This document shows positions 1 through 9,914 of a stretch of DNA of 32,076 nt, piece after piece. The first letter of the stretch is position 1; every line of letters starts with the position of its first letter. A program made the position numbers and the translations under genes. The DNA is from Ministeria vibrans ATCC 50519 (taxonomy: Eukaryota; Opisthokonta; Filasterea). The stretch is from positions 1 through 32,076 of the forward strand of contig CALSCP010001907.1 in NCBI GenBank assembly GCA_943704425.1, written 5' to 3'. The notes beneath the pieces were generated by a model, which searched no databases, was not told the DNA's origin, and was given only the letters and a program-made list of their open reading frames with translations.

Positions 1-3000
1 TCGATGGCCTGACACTCGGGGCCAGTGAATCCTGCGTCGCAAATGCACGCATAGCCGTCAATCATGTCAACACATGTTCCTGCATTCTGACACGGCGCGG
101 AGAGACACTCATCAATCTCTGACTCACACAGAGTGCCGGTGAATGCGGCAGAGCAAGTGCACACAAATGTCGGTGACAAAATGTCGGTGTAGTTGCCTGT
201 GCAAGTACCACCGTTAAGGCAGGGGAACGAGGCGCACGGACCCACAATAGTCTCGCATGTTGCACCAACGTAATCGCTGGTACACTGACAGATGAAATCA
301 GTGGCGGTCAGAGCAAGACAAGAGCCACCATTTTGGCAAGGGTTGGAATCACACGCACTAGGGGCCACATCAGTCTCAGTGGGCGCAACAGCAGCACTGG
401 TAAACACCACATCTGCCGACGTAGGAGCAGCAGCAGCACTGGTAAACACCACATCTGCCGAAGTAGGAGCAGCAGCAGCACTGGTAAACACCACATCTGC
501 CGAAGTAGGAGCAGCAGCAGCACTGGTAAACACCACATCTGCCGAAGTAGGAGCAGCAGCAGCACTGGTAAACACCACATCTGCCGAAGTAGGAGCAGCA
601 GCAGCACTGGTAAATGCAATATCTGCTGAAGTCGGTACAGCAGCAGCACTGGTAAACACCACATCTGCCGAAGTGGGCACAACAGCAGCACTGGTAAATG
701 CGATATCTGCTGAAGTGGCAGCAGCAGCACTGGTGAAAACAACGTCGGCCGAGGTGGGTGCAGCCGCACTAGTAAAGACAACATCGGCTGATGTCTGCGC
801 CGGCGCAGCACTGGTGAACACCACGTCGGCCGAGGTGGGCGCAGCAGCCGCACTAGTGAAAACAACATCGGCCGATGTCGGCACCGGGGCATCAGTGGTG
901 AGAAGCACGTCGGCCGAAGAGACCGCCGCAGTTGAAGTGGGCTCGGGCACAGCCTCGCTGACCGATGTAGTAGCCTGCGCAAAATCGCTGGTCACCGCCG
1001 CTTGTGTTGTAAATGCGACCACGTTAGACACCATTCGACCGGCACGGACGAGAAAACGCAAATCCTGCGTCTGTGTCGTGTCGTCGTCGACAAGGACGTG
1101 CGCAAACTCGTCGCTAGCGTGATACGAGGGGGTGCTCTCGTTGGGCACTTGGTCGCGCCACGACACCGACTCGGCAATCATCTCAATTTGCTCGCCGGCA
1201 ATGGCCGAGCGCAAAAGAATCTCATGCAAATGCGAAGCACTTGTGGCGCTTGTCGCAGCATGGTGCTCGTGAAAGCCCTTGAGCGTGTTGTAGAGCTGAG
1301 ACTCCATGAGAACAGCACCATCTGCAAACACATTGGCAAGCATGCTAGAGCGTGCGTCGGTAGCAATGGGTACTCCGCGCGTGATCATCATGGACGAGTC
1401 CACAGTGTCATAGGCAGCGACCACACAGGACGCCTGAGTGACACGAGCTGCGCGCATCATAGAGCGCACGCAATCGGGTTTCAGCAGCTCAACACCGCTC
1501 AGGAAGAGCAATTTGGTGGCCGGGAAGGCAGCAACGGCCGCACGCGCACCAAGGTTGTTTGCAGCGGCAGCGCTCAAATGTTGAGGCGAGCGGATGAGCG
1601 CACGTGTCTCTGAACGGCTCCACTCAAGTCCGATCGCGTTGACAATGCGACGCGTTACCTTGTCCGTGCTGGCGTTGTCAACAACCACCAGATTAACGCG
1701 TCCAGCAAACGTCTGTTGCTTGAGCGCACCAATGGCCGTCTCGAGGCGCAGCGGGTCATCACGATGCACAATGACAACCGTCACGGTTGCGGACACTTCA
1801 GCGTCGTTGTTGTCCGAGGCAGCAGCGGCCGTCAGCCGGCCGGCAGCCGTCAGTGCCAAGCGAGCATGAAAAGCAGGCCAAGCGACGGCGGCAGAGGAGG
1901 AGGTGGTGGCCGTGTCAAGGGCAGTCTCAGCCTCGAAAACGCGCGCCTGGCTGATTTCGGTGGTGAGAGCGGCCGAGACGCCCCAGGCGGACGCAAAATG
2001 GTCATAGTCGTCGCGATCAGAGATGACGACGGCGTCGGCCAGGTTGTGCACGCGACGAAACGTTTGCTCCTTAATGAGCAACTGAGTAATTTCCGAGCGT
2101 GTGAGCATCTCGAGTTCAACCTGAGGCGCGGGGCGCAGACGCACCGCATAACCAAACACACTGACAGCAATGTGAGGCAGTGGTGGCGCCTGATGCGCGG
2201 GGGCAGCAAGGAGGCCCTGGGCGCGAGCCTGCAGCGTGTAGTAGCCAAGACCCGATGTGAGCTCAAAGTGCACAATGTTGCACTGTCGGTGTACGTGCAT
2301 GGCACGCACCCAGAGGTAGGCGTCGTAGGAGCTTTGCAAACTTGTCGAAGGGAGGTCGAGGCGAACGGGACTGCTGGGGAGCCGCACCAACCGCGTGCCA
2401 GTGACACTGTAGGCATCGACTGCCTTTTGCCAACGGCGATCGTTGACGGCCGCCCCTGCGTACGCCACCGTAACGACCTTGCCTGCGTTCCAAGCGCTCA
2501 AGGCAAGCGTGTGGTACATATTGGCTCCCGCATGATTGGGGTCGAGATCACCAAAGTGCTCCACCACAAGACATACGCCGGCAGGCTGTTCGCTGTCGAC
2601 CATGTAGAGCTGTTTGTGAGCGGCTGTCGCGGCATCAGTGTTGTTCTCACGCTCGTGAGTGTCCCAAAAGTCGCCGTCGCGCACGGTACAATCGGGTGCC
2701 GATTGCCAGCCAAGGTCACAAAGGCAGATGGAGCTTCCAGGCATGGTGGGTACACCGTGCTCATTACAAAGCTGACGGGCGTCGAGACTGTTTGAAAACT
2801 GAAGTGTCGGCGCCGTGCCATCGTCCATCTCGGGAGCACCATGGCGGTGGTGAGTTTCCTGAGAAGCATAACGAAGAAACATTAATTTTAAAAAAATTAT
2901 TATTAAAAATATAAGAAAATAATATTATTATTATAGTCCTCGGTTTGATGTGTTTCAAGACATACCCGCACAGCAAGCCAAGCACACGAGGCCACTGTTC

Positions 3001-3067
3001 CGACAATGAGCAGAGCGATAAACGCAATATGACCGAGAGAGTAGATCGATGGAGTGCTCTCGCCATC
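1..3067 (-). CDS. Membrane-anchored glycosyltransferase-like/EGF fusion protein (3' partial)
   Basis: One exon is open from 2858 to the left edge. An upstream exon (2966 to about 3067) joins it in phase 0 across a 107-nt intron (donor GTATGT, acceptor TTCTCAG). The upstream exon encodes a strong hydrophobic segment (core FIALLIVGTVASCAWLAV), so a type II signal-anchor is likely; its start codon is not resolved. If that exon were not used, an ATG at 2882 is in frame. Order after the anchor: a Cys-rich EGF-like stub (about 2700-2780); a GT4 N-terminal-like half (about 2000-2600, with LVVEHFGDLDPNHAGANMYH and CNIVHFELTSGLGYY); a GT2-like domain (about 1170-1800, with VTVVIVHRDDPLRLETAIGA and LVVVDNAST); about 12 TSADVVFTSAAAAP-type repeats (384-918); and at least three EGF domains (1-350). 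The GT2 metal-binding acidic motif reads LFLSGVELLKPD instead of a DxD form, so catalysis is doubtful. Expected location is the secretory pathway or cell surface. Confidence 0.75.
384..918 (-). repeat. 42-bp coding minisatellite (14-residue TSAD repeat)
   Basis: About 12 head-to-tail units encode variants of TSADVVFTSAAAAP on the minus strand. Five units near 400-610 are almost identical, while those toward 900 have diverged (APAQ, VVP, IAF variants; one or two units lack a codon). The composition (Ser, Thr, Ala, Pro, no Cys) suits an O-glycosylated mucin-like stalk between the glycosyltransferase-like part and the EGF domains. The plus strand is also open across the array, but only as a by-product of the repeat. 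Confidence 0.9.
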
Positions 3068-3371
3068 CTACACAAGACATGTCGAGAAGAAGAAGACGAA
3101 TCAGGAGGAGCTCTCATGCGACAGCAGAGCAATGGAAAACACGCAAAAAAACATCAACACGCCGTCGTTGTTGGAGGGATGGGATTGTTGACAATTCAGC
3201 GGCTGCTGCAACGCAGCGCACTGAGGAACAAGCCGTCCATTGATTCCAATTCAAAAGATTTGGGTTTGACACAGCTTTTTTTTTTTTTTTTTTTTTGGTT
3301 AAATTCGTTCCATCAGCGCCACTCAAACAAACACGCCGACAGTAGCGAGGCAAGGAGGGTGACAGGAATGA
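3068..3371. other. Low-complexity spacer or intron
   Basis: No convincing coding signal. The minus strand has a pyrimidine-rich stretch ending TGTCTTGTGTAG just before 3067, which looks like a splice acceptor for the transmembrane exon of the leftmost gene. A run of about 20 T on the plus strand lies near 3276-3297. Confidence 0.5.
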
Positions 3372-3438
3372 TTAAAGGCCGAGGGGATACTGGTAGCAAG
3401 CGAGCGAGCAAACGAGGGAGAGAGAGAGAGAAGGAGAT

Positions 3439-3472
<34 letters not shown>

Positions 3473-4096
3473 TCGCAACGGTCGAGAGTGCTTGAATGTT
3501 GAAAAAAAACAAAAACAAAAAAGAGGGGGCAGCAGATGGAGAATCGTGTATAGGGAGGGTTGTAAGAGAGTGGTATGGGGGCTGGGGCGAGAGCATTTGC
3601 AGCTGCGGCAACGTTGAAAGGGAAACGCGTGAATCATTGAAAATGTTGCGAGCGCTCTGCAGAATATTTGAAAAAAAAAAAACGGATAGAGAAAAAAAAA
3701 AGGGGCGGTTGCAAAGAGGCAGGGAGTTTGGTTAGGGGATGTGAAAGGGGGTGGGGAATGGGGATGTGCGGCGGCAAGGGCACGGAGAGTGGCGGGGGCG
3801 GCGAGAGCACTGCATGCTGTGCTTAAGCTGTTGGGGAAAAAAGACACCCTCCTGCAGGACACGGCGGCGCGCAGGGGCCCGTGCACGCTCCACCTGGTGC
3901 GATTACTGGCCCCGCATGAGGTTTCGTGACGGCGTACCTTTTTTAGATATTTTTCCTGAGCCATCGTGAAGCGAAGCTCAGCCTGGATGTCTCGCCAACG
4001 GTTCACTGAGCGCAGTGCCAATGGAAAGAACAAAGTCCTGAACTGAAAAGGCGGCGTGGTTTGTGGTGGGCGAGAGATATTGAAGGGAGAGAGAGA

Positions 4097-4161
<65 letters not shown>

Positions 4162-4256
4162 TGAGCGTTTGTACATTTCGAACCGTCACGCGAATTGTTT
4201 CGTCTTACCTTGAGTCTTGAACGACAGACAAAAGAACCACACGAGGGAGGGAGGAC
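3372..4256 (-). CDS. Orphan spliced exons, unknown product
   Basis: Three segments behave as exons and join in phase 0. The first is 4209-4256, with acceptor CTGTGCTAG, donor GTAAGA, and the residues VLPPSCGSFVCRSRLK. The second is 3938-4042, with acceptor CCTTTTCAG and donor GTACGC; it encodes 35 residues including RSVNRWRDIQAELRFTMAQ. The third begins at 3656 after acceptor ATTCTGCAG and reads SARNIFNDSRVSLSTLPQLQ; its end is unclear and the frame stays open into low-complexity sequence down to 3372. Neither the start nor the stop is established. They could be the cytosolic 5' exons of the leftmost gene, since a donor after NDSR would reach the transmembrane exon at 3067 in phase 0, or a separate gene. 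No family is recognised. Confidence 0.35.
3417..3471. repeat. (GA)n microsatellite
   Basis: A nearly pure GA tract of roughly 55 nt on the plus strand. Long open frames across it on the minus strand are Ser-Leu artefacts of the CT repeat. Confidence 0.9.
4083..4164. repeat. Compound (GA)n(GT)n microsatellite in an intron
   Basis: GA repeats pass into GT repeats and back to GA between the orphan exons 4209-4256 and 3938-4042. On the transcribed strand the CT part lies upstream of the acceptor of the 35-residue exon. Confidence 0.85.
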
Positions 4257-4917
4257 CTAGCACAGGGCGGAGTTTTAAAAATAAAAAAAAAGTGTTCTGA
4301 CTTGTGTGATCTTGCAGTTTGCCGTTTGAACTTTATTTGTGTCGGAACGGAGTCCGTTCGGTATATCGGAGTTGCGATTCGCTTTATTTTTAATCTGTGT
4401 GTATTTTATTGTGATGCGGTGAAGACCGAATCGTGTCATTGATGTGGATATTGTAGCAATGGAACTCTCGCGTCGCGTGTACGCGAGGGAGGGTAAATTG
4501 TCAAACGATGACGATTATACTTTGTTGACGACTCATAAATATTTATTAATACATGACCAAAGTAAATAATATGAGTGCTCCATCTTTTTGAGGCTAACCT
4601 ATGGGGAAGTAGTATTACTCTCCATTGTATTATTTTTCATCTCCTTCAGTAAACTTTTCACTTCATTTATTTTTAATACTAATAATAGTAATAAAATATT
4701 ATAACCTTTCTGATAGCATCACCCACTGTAGTGCGGCAGTGATGTACTGATGTTACTTGTTTCTTCAACCATGGTGGCGTCATGCGGTAATTAATTTCCA
4801 AAATGATTTGTATATTTTCGTATTTGTTCGTCATGTTGGTGAGGATTCATGAGACACTGGCGCACAAATTTACAAGGAGGCACATACGTGTACGATGATA
4901 GAAGTTACAAGTGGGTA
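4257..4917. other. AT-rich intergenic region
   Basis: About 660 nt with no coding frame I can support. A 56-codon minus-strand frame (ATG near 4440, running toward 4270) is weak and has no family resemblance. I looked for tRNA cloverleaf and spliceosomal RNA core sequences and recognised none. The stretch should hold the 3' end region of the coiled-coil gene and the upstream region of the orphan exons. Confidence 0.5.
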
Positions 4918-5410
4918 TTAATGGTGGTGACCATGACGGTGAGATGAGTGAGAGTGTGAGCGCATGAAGCTCTCTTGCTTGGCGCGAAGGGCGGTCTCAT
5001 CAAGCTGTACAGTGAGTAATATACTTATTAGCAAAGTAAGGAAGAATAGGTTGCCCTTACCTCTTTCTTGTGATCTTCTTTTTGCTTCTTGAGACGACAC
5101 TTGAGCTCGCGCACCTCGGCATTTCGCAGAGCGAGCGTCTCTTGAACTGTAGCAAGGGAGGCATTGACACGTTGAAGCTCCATCTCAAGGTCTTCGGAAC
5201 GAGACGTTTGCGTGTGAGCAGCTCGCTTCAGTGCTTCATAACTAAAACAGTGAGTGAGTGAGAGTGAGTAAGAGAGAGTGAGTAAGAGAGTGAGTAAGAG
5301 AGAAAGAGAGTGAGTAAGAGAGAGTGAGTGAGTGAGTAAGAGAGAGTGAGTAAGAGAGTGAGTAAGAGAGAGAGAGTGAGTAAGAGAGAGTGAGTAAGAG
5401 AGAAACAAAG

Positions 5411-5449
<39 letters not shown>

Positions 5450-5991
5450 GCAAAGGAGATGATCGAAATGTGTTTAGCATGTGTGCGTAGCGTGAAAGCG
5501 TGGGGTGGGTAGGATTAATGTGGATATGTAGAATATGTTATATGTACTCTGTTTGAAACTGCTGTCTGTCTTGACGAGATCGCTCACTCAGACGATCGAT
5601 TTCATGCAGCGCCAATCGTAGTTTCTCCGTAACGTTTAGTAAGCGCTTTGAGGTAGCGGAATGATCTTTCTTTTCGCGCTACAGCACAGGAGGGAGAGAG
5701 AGAGAGGGAGGGAGAGAGAGTGTGAGTAGTGTTAGCAATTGTTATTACATGTTTGTGCACAAAAACACTCTGAACGAACGAACACCGAACCTCCAGTTCT
5801 GCAACGATGACGGACGACGGAGCACTTTTTTGAGCCTACACAAAAAGCGGTGGTTCAAATAAGAAAGCACGAGTGTTGTAGAGAAAGACGGAAGAAGTGA
5901 TTACATTGCGATCAAACTCAACGCGAAGGAGCGAATTGAGTTTGGCCAGAACAGCGCACTCTTCGCTTGAGGCAAGAGCTCCTTCGCACAT
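4918..5991 (-). CDS. Small coiled-coil protein with a His-rich tail
   Basis: Five exons join without a frame break: 5905-5991, 5791-5835, 5548-5678, 5061-5241 and 4918-5004. They give 176 residues from the ATG at 5991. The upstream part of the first exon (to 6065, after a TTTTGTAG acceptor) stays open with no ATG, so either it is 5' UTR or a further short exon exists. The protein is almost entirely a charged heptad-rich helix (REKKDHSATSKRLLNVTEKL, then AEVRELKCRLKKQKEDHKKE) and ends HSHSSHRHGHHH. Such proteins are usually structural or scaffold parts of the cytoskeleton or centrosome; I cannot assign a family. It is divergent from the phosphatase gene, with 147 bp between start codons. The third intron is filled with a GAGT-type repeat. 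Confidence 0.6.
5242..5547 (-). repeat. Intron of the coiled-coil gene, filled with GAGTAAGAGA/GA repeats
   Basis: Donor GTACAT and acceptor GTTTTAG on the minus strand. From about 5248 to 5446 it consists of short GAGTGAGTAAGAGAGA-type units. Near 5397-5425 it contains one copy of the motif that reads TATCACTTTGTTTCT on the minus strand and recurs in introns of four other genes in this window. Confidence 0.8.
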
Positions 5992-6138
5992 TATCTCTGC
6001 TGATGGTTGGTAATGGTAGCTGGTGCTTGGAGAAGCAAGGTGGCTATCCTTCAACAAAGTTGTGCCTACAAAAGAAAGTTGTGTTGATTTATTCAAAATT
6101 CAAATTCATCTCAAATTTTCCAATTCATTTTTTGTGAA

Positions 6139-8767
6139 ATGGTCCTCGCCGAGCGCTCCTCAACGTGGGTCGTTGGGTTTGTAGTGCCGGCGGCCATCTG
6201 GCTGATCATCATTGCGTATTGGATCGGGACAAGTCAGCCTAAGCTCGATGGACCTGCCAACAGCGCTACTCCGTCAGAAGCGGCCATTCTCGACGCTCCA
6301 CGCAAGGCTGCCGATGCCACAGCGTCACCTAAACCGCGTAGTGTCGAGCACACCGCTGCTGCGTCGAGTACGTTGTGTGTCTTGTTAAGTTTTCGCATTC
6401 ATCGTCCTCACCACTCCCGTGCGATGGGCCCGCTGGCCTTGTGCCTTGTCGCATTCGATCGTTTTCTTGCCGATCTCTGGGTTCACTCGGTGCGCATGCA
6501 CTTTTCAGCTCATATGGACTGTGTCGGAAGGACAATCTGTTTTTTTTTTTTTTTTCTTCTCTCTCTCCTTTTCCTTTTCTCTTCAGCAACGGCATAAAAT
6601 CGCATTCTCGCATGTGTGTAGGGAATCGTGGGGACAGCGTCACGTCGGTGAACATGGAGGAGGCTGCTGTGGCTCTGGCGGCCAAGAACCGCTGTACAGT
6701 GGACGAATTTCCAGAGGTGTATGCGACTCTGCGCGCCAACTCAAACATGGCCTTCTCTGAACAGTACCGATTCCCTATTAATATCAGCTTTTATTATATT
6801 ATTATTATAATTATAATATTTTATAATAATATTATTATCATCTCTCTTATTTGACATGCTGTGTATCTTATATTTTCTTTGTTGTAATCAAAGGTACCGA
6901 CAGTTGTCGAGTGCGGCGGAAGACTTTGATGCGATTGAGAGCAGTCGATCGTCGAACCGCGCGAAGAACCGCTACAACAACATTTTGCCCTACGACCACT
7001 CGCGTGTCGTGTTGGAAGTGGACGAAGACGTAAGAGATCAGAAAGGAGCGATATAGATGTCTCTTAGTAATGACACGGTTATTTTTATTATTATCACAAT
7101 CATTTTGAAGGAAATTGATGAGGACGTCACCGACTACATCAATGCGAATTTCATTGCTGGATTGCGGCAAGAACGAATGTATATTGCAACACAAGGGCCG
7201 ACGCCGCGGACGTTTCCGGACTTTTGGCGGATGATCTGGCAGTACGAGTGTCCTGTCGTGATTATGGTGACAAATCTTGTGGAGCGGGGCACGACCAAGT
7301 GTCATCAGTATTGGCCCAAAGGTGTGGGTGACTCGGCGGACCACGGGCCGCTGCGTGTAATGCTGTCGGGCGAGGAGGAGGCCAAGATGGGACTGGTGCA
7401 TCGCACGCTGTTGTTGACCAACATGGAGACGTCGCAGACTCGCGTTGTCCACCAACTACAGCTTGTTGGCTGGCCCGACCATGGCGTGCCTCGCTCGCCC
7501 GAGCTCCTTCTCAACATGATCCAACATGCGCACCAGCTGCGTGGCACATCGAAATCGCCCGTGGTCGTTCACTGTAGCGCGGGTGTGGGTCGCTCGGGGA
7601 CGTACATTGCGACGGACATTAACCTGCAGCGAATGCAAGAGACGCAGACGGTGGCTGTGTTCGACACGGTTGTTGAAATGCGCAAGGCTCGCATGTACAT
7701 GGTGCAGACCGAGGACCAGTACGTGCACATTCATGCGGTGCTGCTTGAGGCGCTTCGACAGGGCGCCACCAGTCTCTGCGACGTGTCCAAGTTTTCGGCG
7801 CACGTTGCCAAGCAGAGCAAGCTCGATCGACGCGGCTTTCGCAAAGAGTTTATGCTCCTCGCGCGCGACACGGGTGCCGTCGATTTTTACTCGTCGCAGC
7901 TGTCGATCAACTCGCGCAAAAATCGCTATGCGAATCAGTTGGCGCTCGAGCGATCGCGTGTTGTCTTGCGCGAGCTCAACAAGAAAAAGGTGCAGAAGTT
8001 GAGCGAGATGAGCGACGAAGCACGGGGCGAGCAGGCGAACAGAAGAAGGTTGATGGGCCAGGACTACATCAATGCCAACTACGTCGACGGCTGTGAACGA
8101 CGCCACCACTACATTGCGACGCAATGTCCGCTGCCCAACCGCACTGTCGAGGCCTTCTGGACCATGGTATGGCAGGAGAACTCGCAGGTGATTGTGGCGC
8201 TCATGGGTGACGAACTCAATGGGTACCTACCGCTCGTGGTGGGCGGTGAGCCACTGCATGTGGGCATGTTCACCATTACGCCTGTCGACGAGACACCTAT
8301 TTCCGACGCAGATTGTGTGCGTCGCACTATCACTGTTACACTGACTCAGCCGAGCGAGGACGACGAAGGGTCCGAGCCGACGACTGCGACAGCGACGACT
8401 GCAGAGAGCGAACAGCGCACCCTTGTCCACTACGAGTACCGTGGCTGGCCCGTCCAGGTGAGCATTCCGTCCGACGTCGTCTCTTTTGTGGCCCTTGCTC
8501 GACTTGTACAACCCCACGATGGTCCCAACGTGAGCGTAGGTCCTCTCATCGTCCATTGCAGGTAACGGTTCATTATTTTGAGTGCAGATTAATGTACATA
8601 ATTTTTGCATCGCGTGTATCTTTGTTTGCCAGTGGCGGTTCTGGTCGGACTGGAGTCTTTCTGGGACTTCTGTTTGAGTCGCATCGCGAGAGACTGCACA
8701 AAACATTCGATGTGTTCCGAACAACCCGGTAAGTGAAAAAACGCATGAGAAGCAACAATGAACGACC

Positions 8768-8817
<50 letters not shown>

Positions 8818-9399
8818 AAATGTTTGGTTTTTCATTGCTAGTGCGGTGCGTGCTCAGCGAGCCAATGCCATCATGGATGTGGAGCAGTACACGTACCTGC
8901 ACAAGGCATTGTTGTACTACGTTACAGGAGCAGTGCCTACCTCACCCAACCCCAACAACAACAACGCAAAGAACTTTGGAGCCTCCTACAGAGGCGCTGC
9001 CGGCTCGGTCTTTCTCACGTACAACAAACATTGACACAAGATTCATTTTCATTTCAACGGCCGGTTTTTTTTTTCAATAGAGCTTCAACATCATCGAGTG
9101 TGGCAGGGGTCTCGGGAAGTCAACCGGCACTGTCACGCGATCCAAGTACGGCCACAAGCACAAGCGAGCCCCACCTGCTCTCTCCCACCTACACTTCCAC
9201 CGCTCCTACTACTCCTACTGGTGCGACTTACTCCGTCGTTCGTGGCCCCAGTCTTGCCGACACCTCTGTCTTTGAGGATGATCCTCCTGGTCCCGTCTCT
9301 CTTCAACTCCCTCCCGACTCTTTGGTCGTAAGTTTTCTTGCAAGCAATTAAACGTTCTGATTGTATCTAATAATATTATTTTTTTGTTTTTTTTAGTGA
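6139..9399 (+). CDS. Receptor-like tandem protein tyrosine phosphatase (active D1, likely inactive D2)
   Basis: Eight exons keep frame for 826 residues: 6139-6367, 6622-6763, 6894-7029, 7111-8561, 8633-8728, 8842-9018, 9081-9327 and 9397-9399. The last holds only the TGA. A membrane segment (VVGFVVPAAIWLIIIAYWIG) spans residues 11-30, so the outer part is at most a few residues. D1 (about residues 95-375) has KNRYNNILPYD, DYINANFI, the WPD loop (D292), VVHCSAGVGRSGT (C324) and a Q-loop. D2 (about 400-690) keeps KNRY, DYINANYVDG and HCSGGSGRTG (C652), but its loop reads GWPVQV: the general-acid Asp is Val617. This matches the metazoan receptor PTP pattern of catalytic D1 and regulatory D2. A Ser/Thr/Pro-rich tail follows. 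Substrate unknown. It dephosphorylates tyrosines on the cytosolic face of a membrane. Confidence 0.9.
8769..8816. repeat. (TG)n microsatellite in a phosphatase intron
   Basis: About 22 TG units inside the intron 8729-8841, between the D2 catalytic-loop exon and the exon encoding the C-terminal helix of D2. Confidence 0.95.
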
Positions 9400-9688
9400 T
9401 CTCTTAAAAAGTGAAACACTCTACGCCTTTTTTATTTCAAGTTTGTTCTTGAAGGGGGGTCTTCTTTTTTTTTAGTCCTTTCTTTGCCGTTGTTTCGTTC
9501 CCTTACTGCTACCTTTCTCTCTCAGTTGCATTATTATCTCGCATCAAAATGTGTCGTTCTCTTTTCACGCGCCGTCTTGCGCGCCTCAAGTTTATGTTGG
9601 CGCCCTTTGTCATACTTTGCAGGCCTGTCTGTGACGAACAGATACGTTCGAGTAAACGAGCCACCACCATTATTATTATTATTATATT

Positions 9689-9776
<88 letters not shown>

Positions 9777-9914
9777 GTATTTTGGAAATGTATCCGACTT
9801 CTTCTTCAAATGAATTATCCATCGTAATTCTTTTGTTACACCGAATACAACAACTCTTTGAATGTTTCGCACATGCTAGACAGAGCGCATGTATTTCGTG
9901 AGTGCTCTTCGAAC
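9400..9914. other. Convergent intergenic region with a (TTA)n tract
   Basis: Lies between the 3' ends of the phosphatase and NLR-like genes. T-rich sequence is followed by a TTA/ATT repeat at 9669-9780. No coding sequence or RNA gene recognised. Confidence 0.7.
9669..9780. repeat. (TTA)n trinucleotide microsatellite
   Basis: About 110 nt of nearly pure TTA repeat with rare interruptions (TATATT, TTAG). It sits between two convergent genes and encodes only Leu or Ile runs by chance. Confidence 0.95.

Noticed and set aside
292-1122. Long plus-strand open frame of ALVNTTSAEVGAAA-type repeats
   Set aside because: It is the complement of the minus-strand TSAD repeat. The minus frame continues into clear EGF and glycosyltransferase-like domains, the plus frame into nothing recognisable.
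1716-2795. 359-codon plus-strand open frame
   Set aside because: Antisense to the glycosyltransferase-like domains, no family features; the minus frame has motif-level similarity throughout.
3323-4189. 288-codon minus-strand open frame with Leu/Ser/Thr/His runs
   Set aside because: It runs through GA/GT microsatellites and two probable introns. Only short in-phase parts of it look coding, and these are reported as exons.
4257-4917. Possible spliceosomal RNA or tRNA in the AT-rich region
   Set aside because: No tRNA boxes, cloverleaf, or recognisable U1, U2, U4, U5 or U6 core sequence could be identified by eye.
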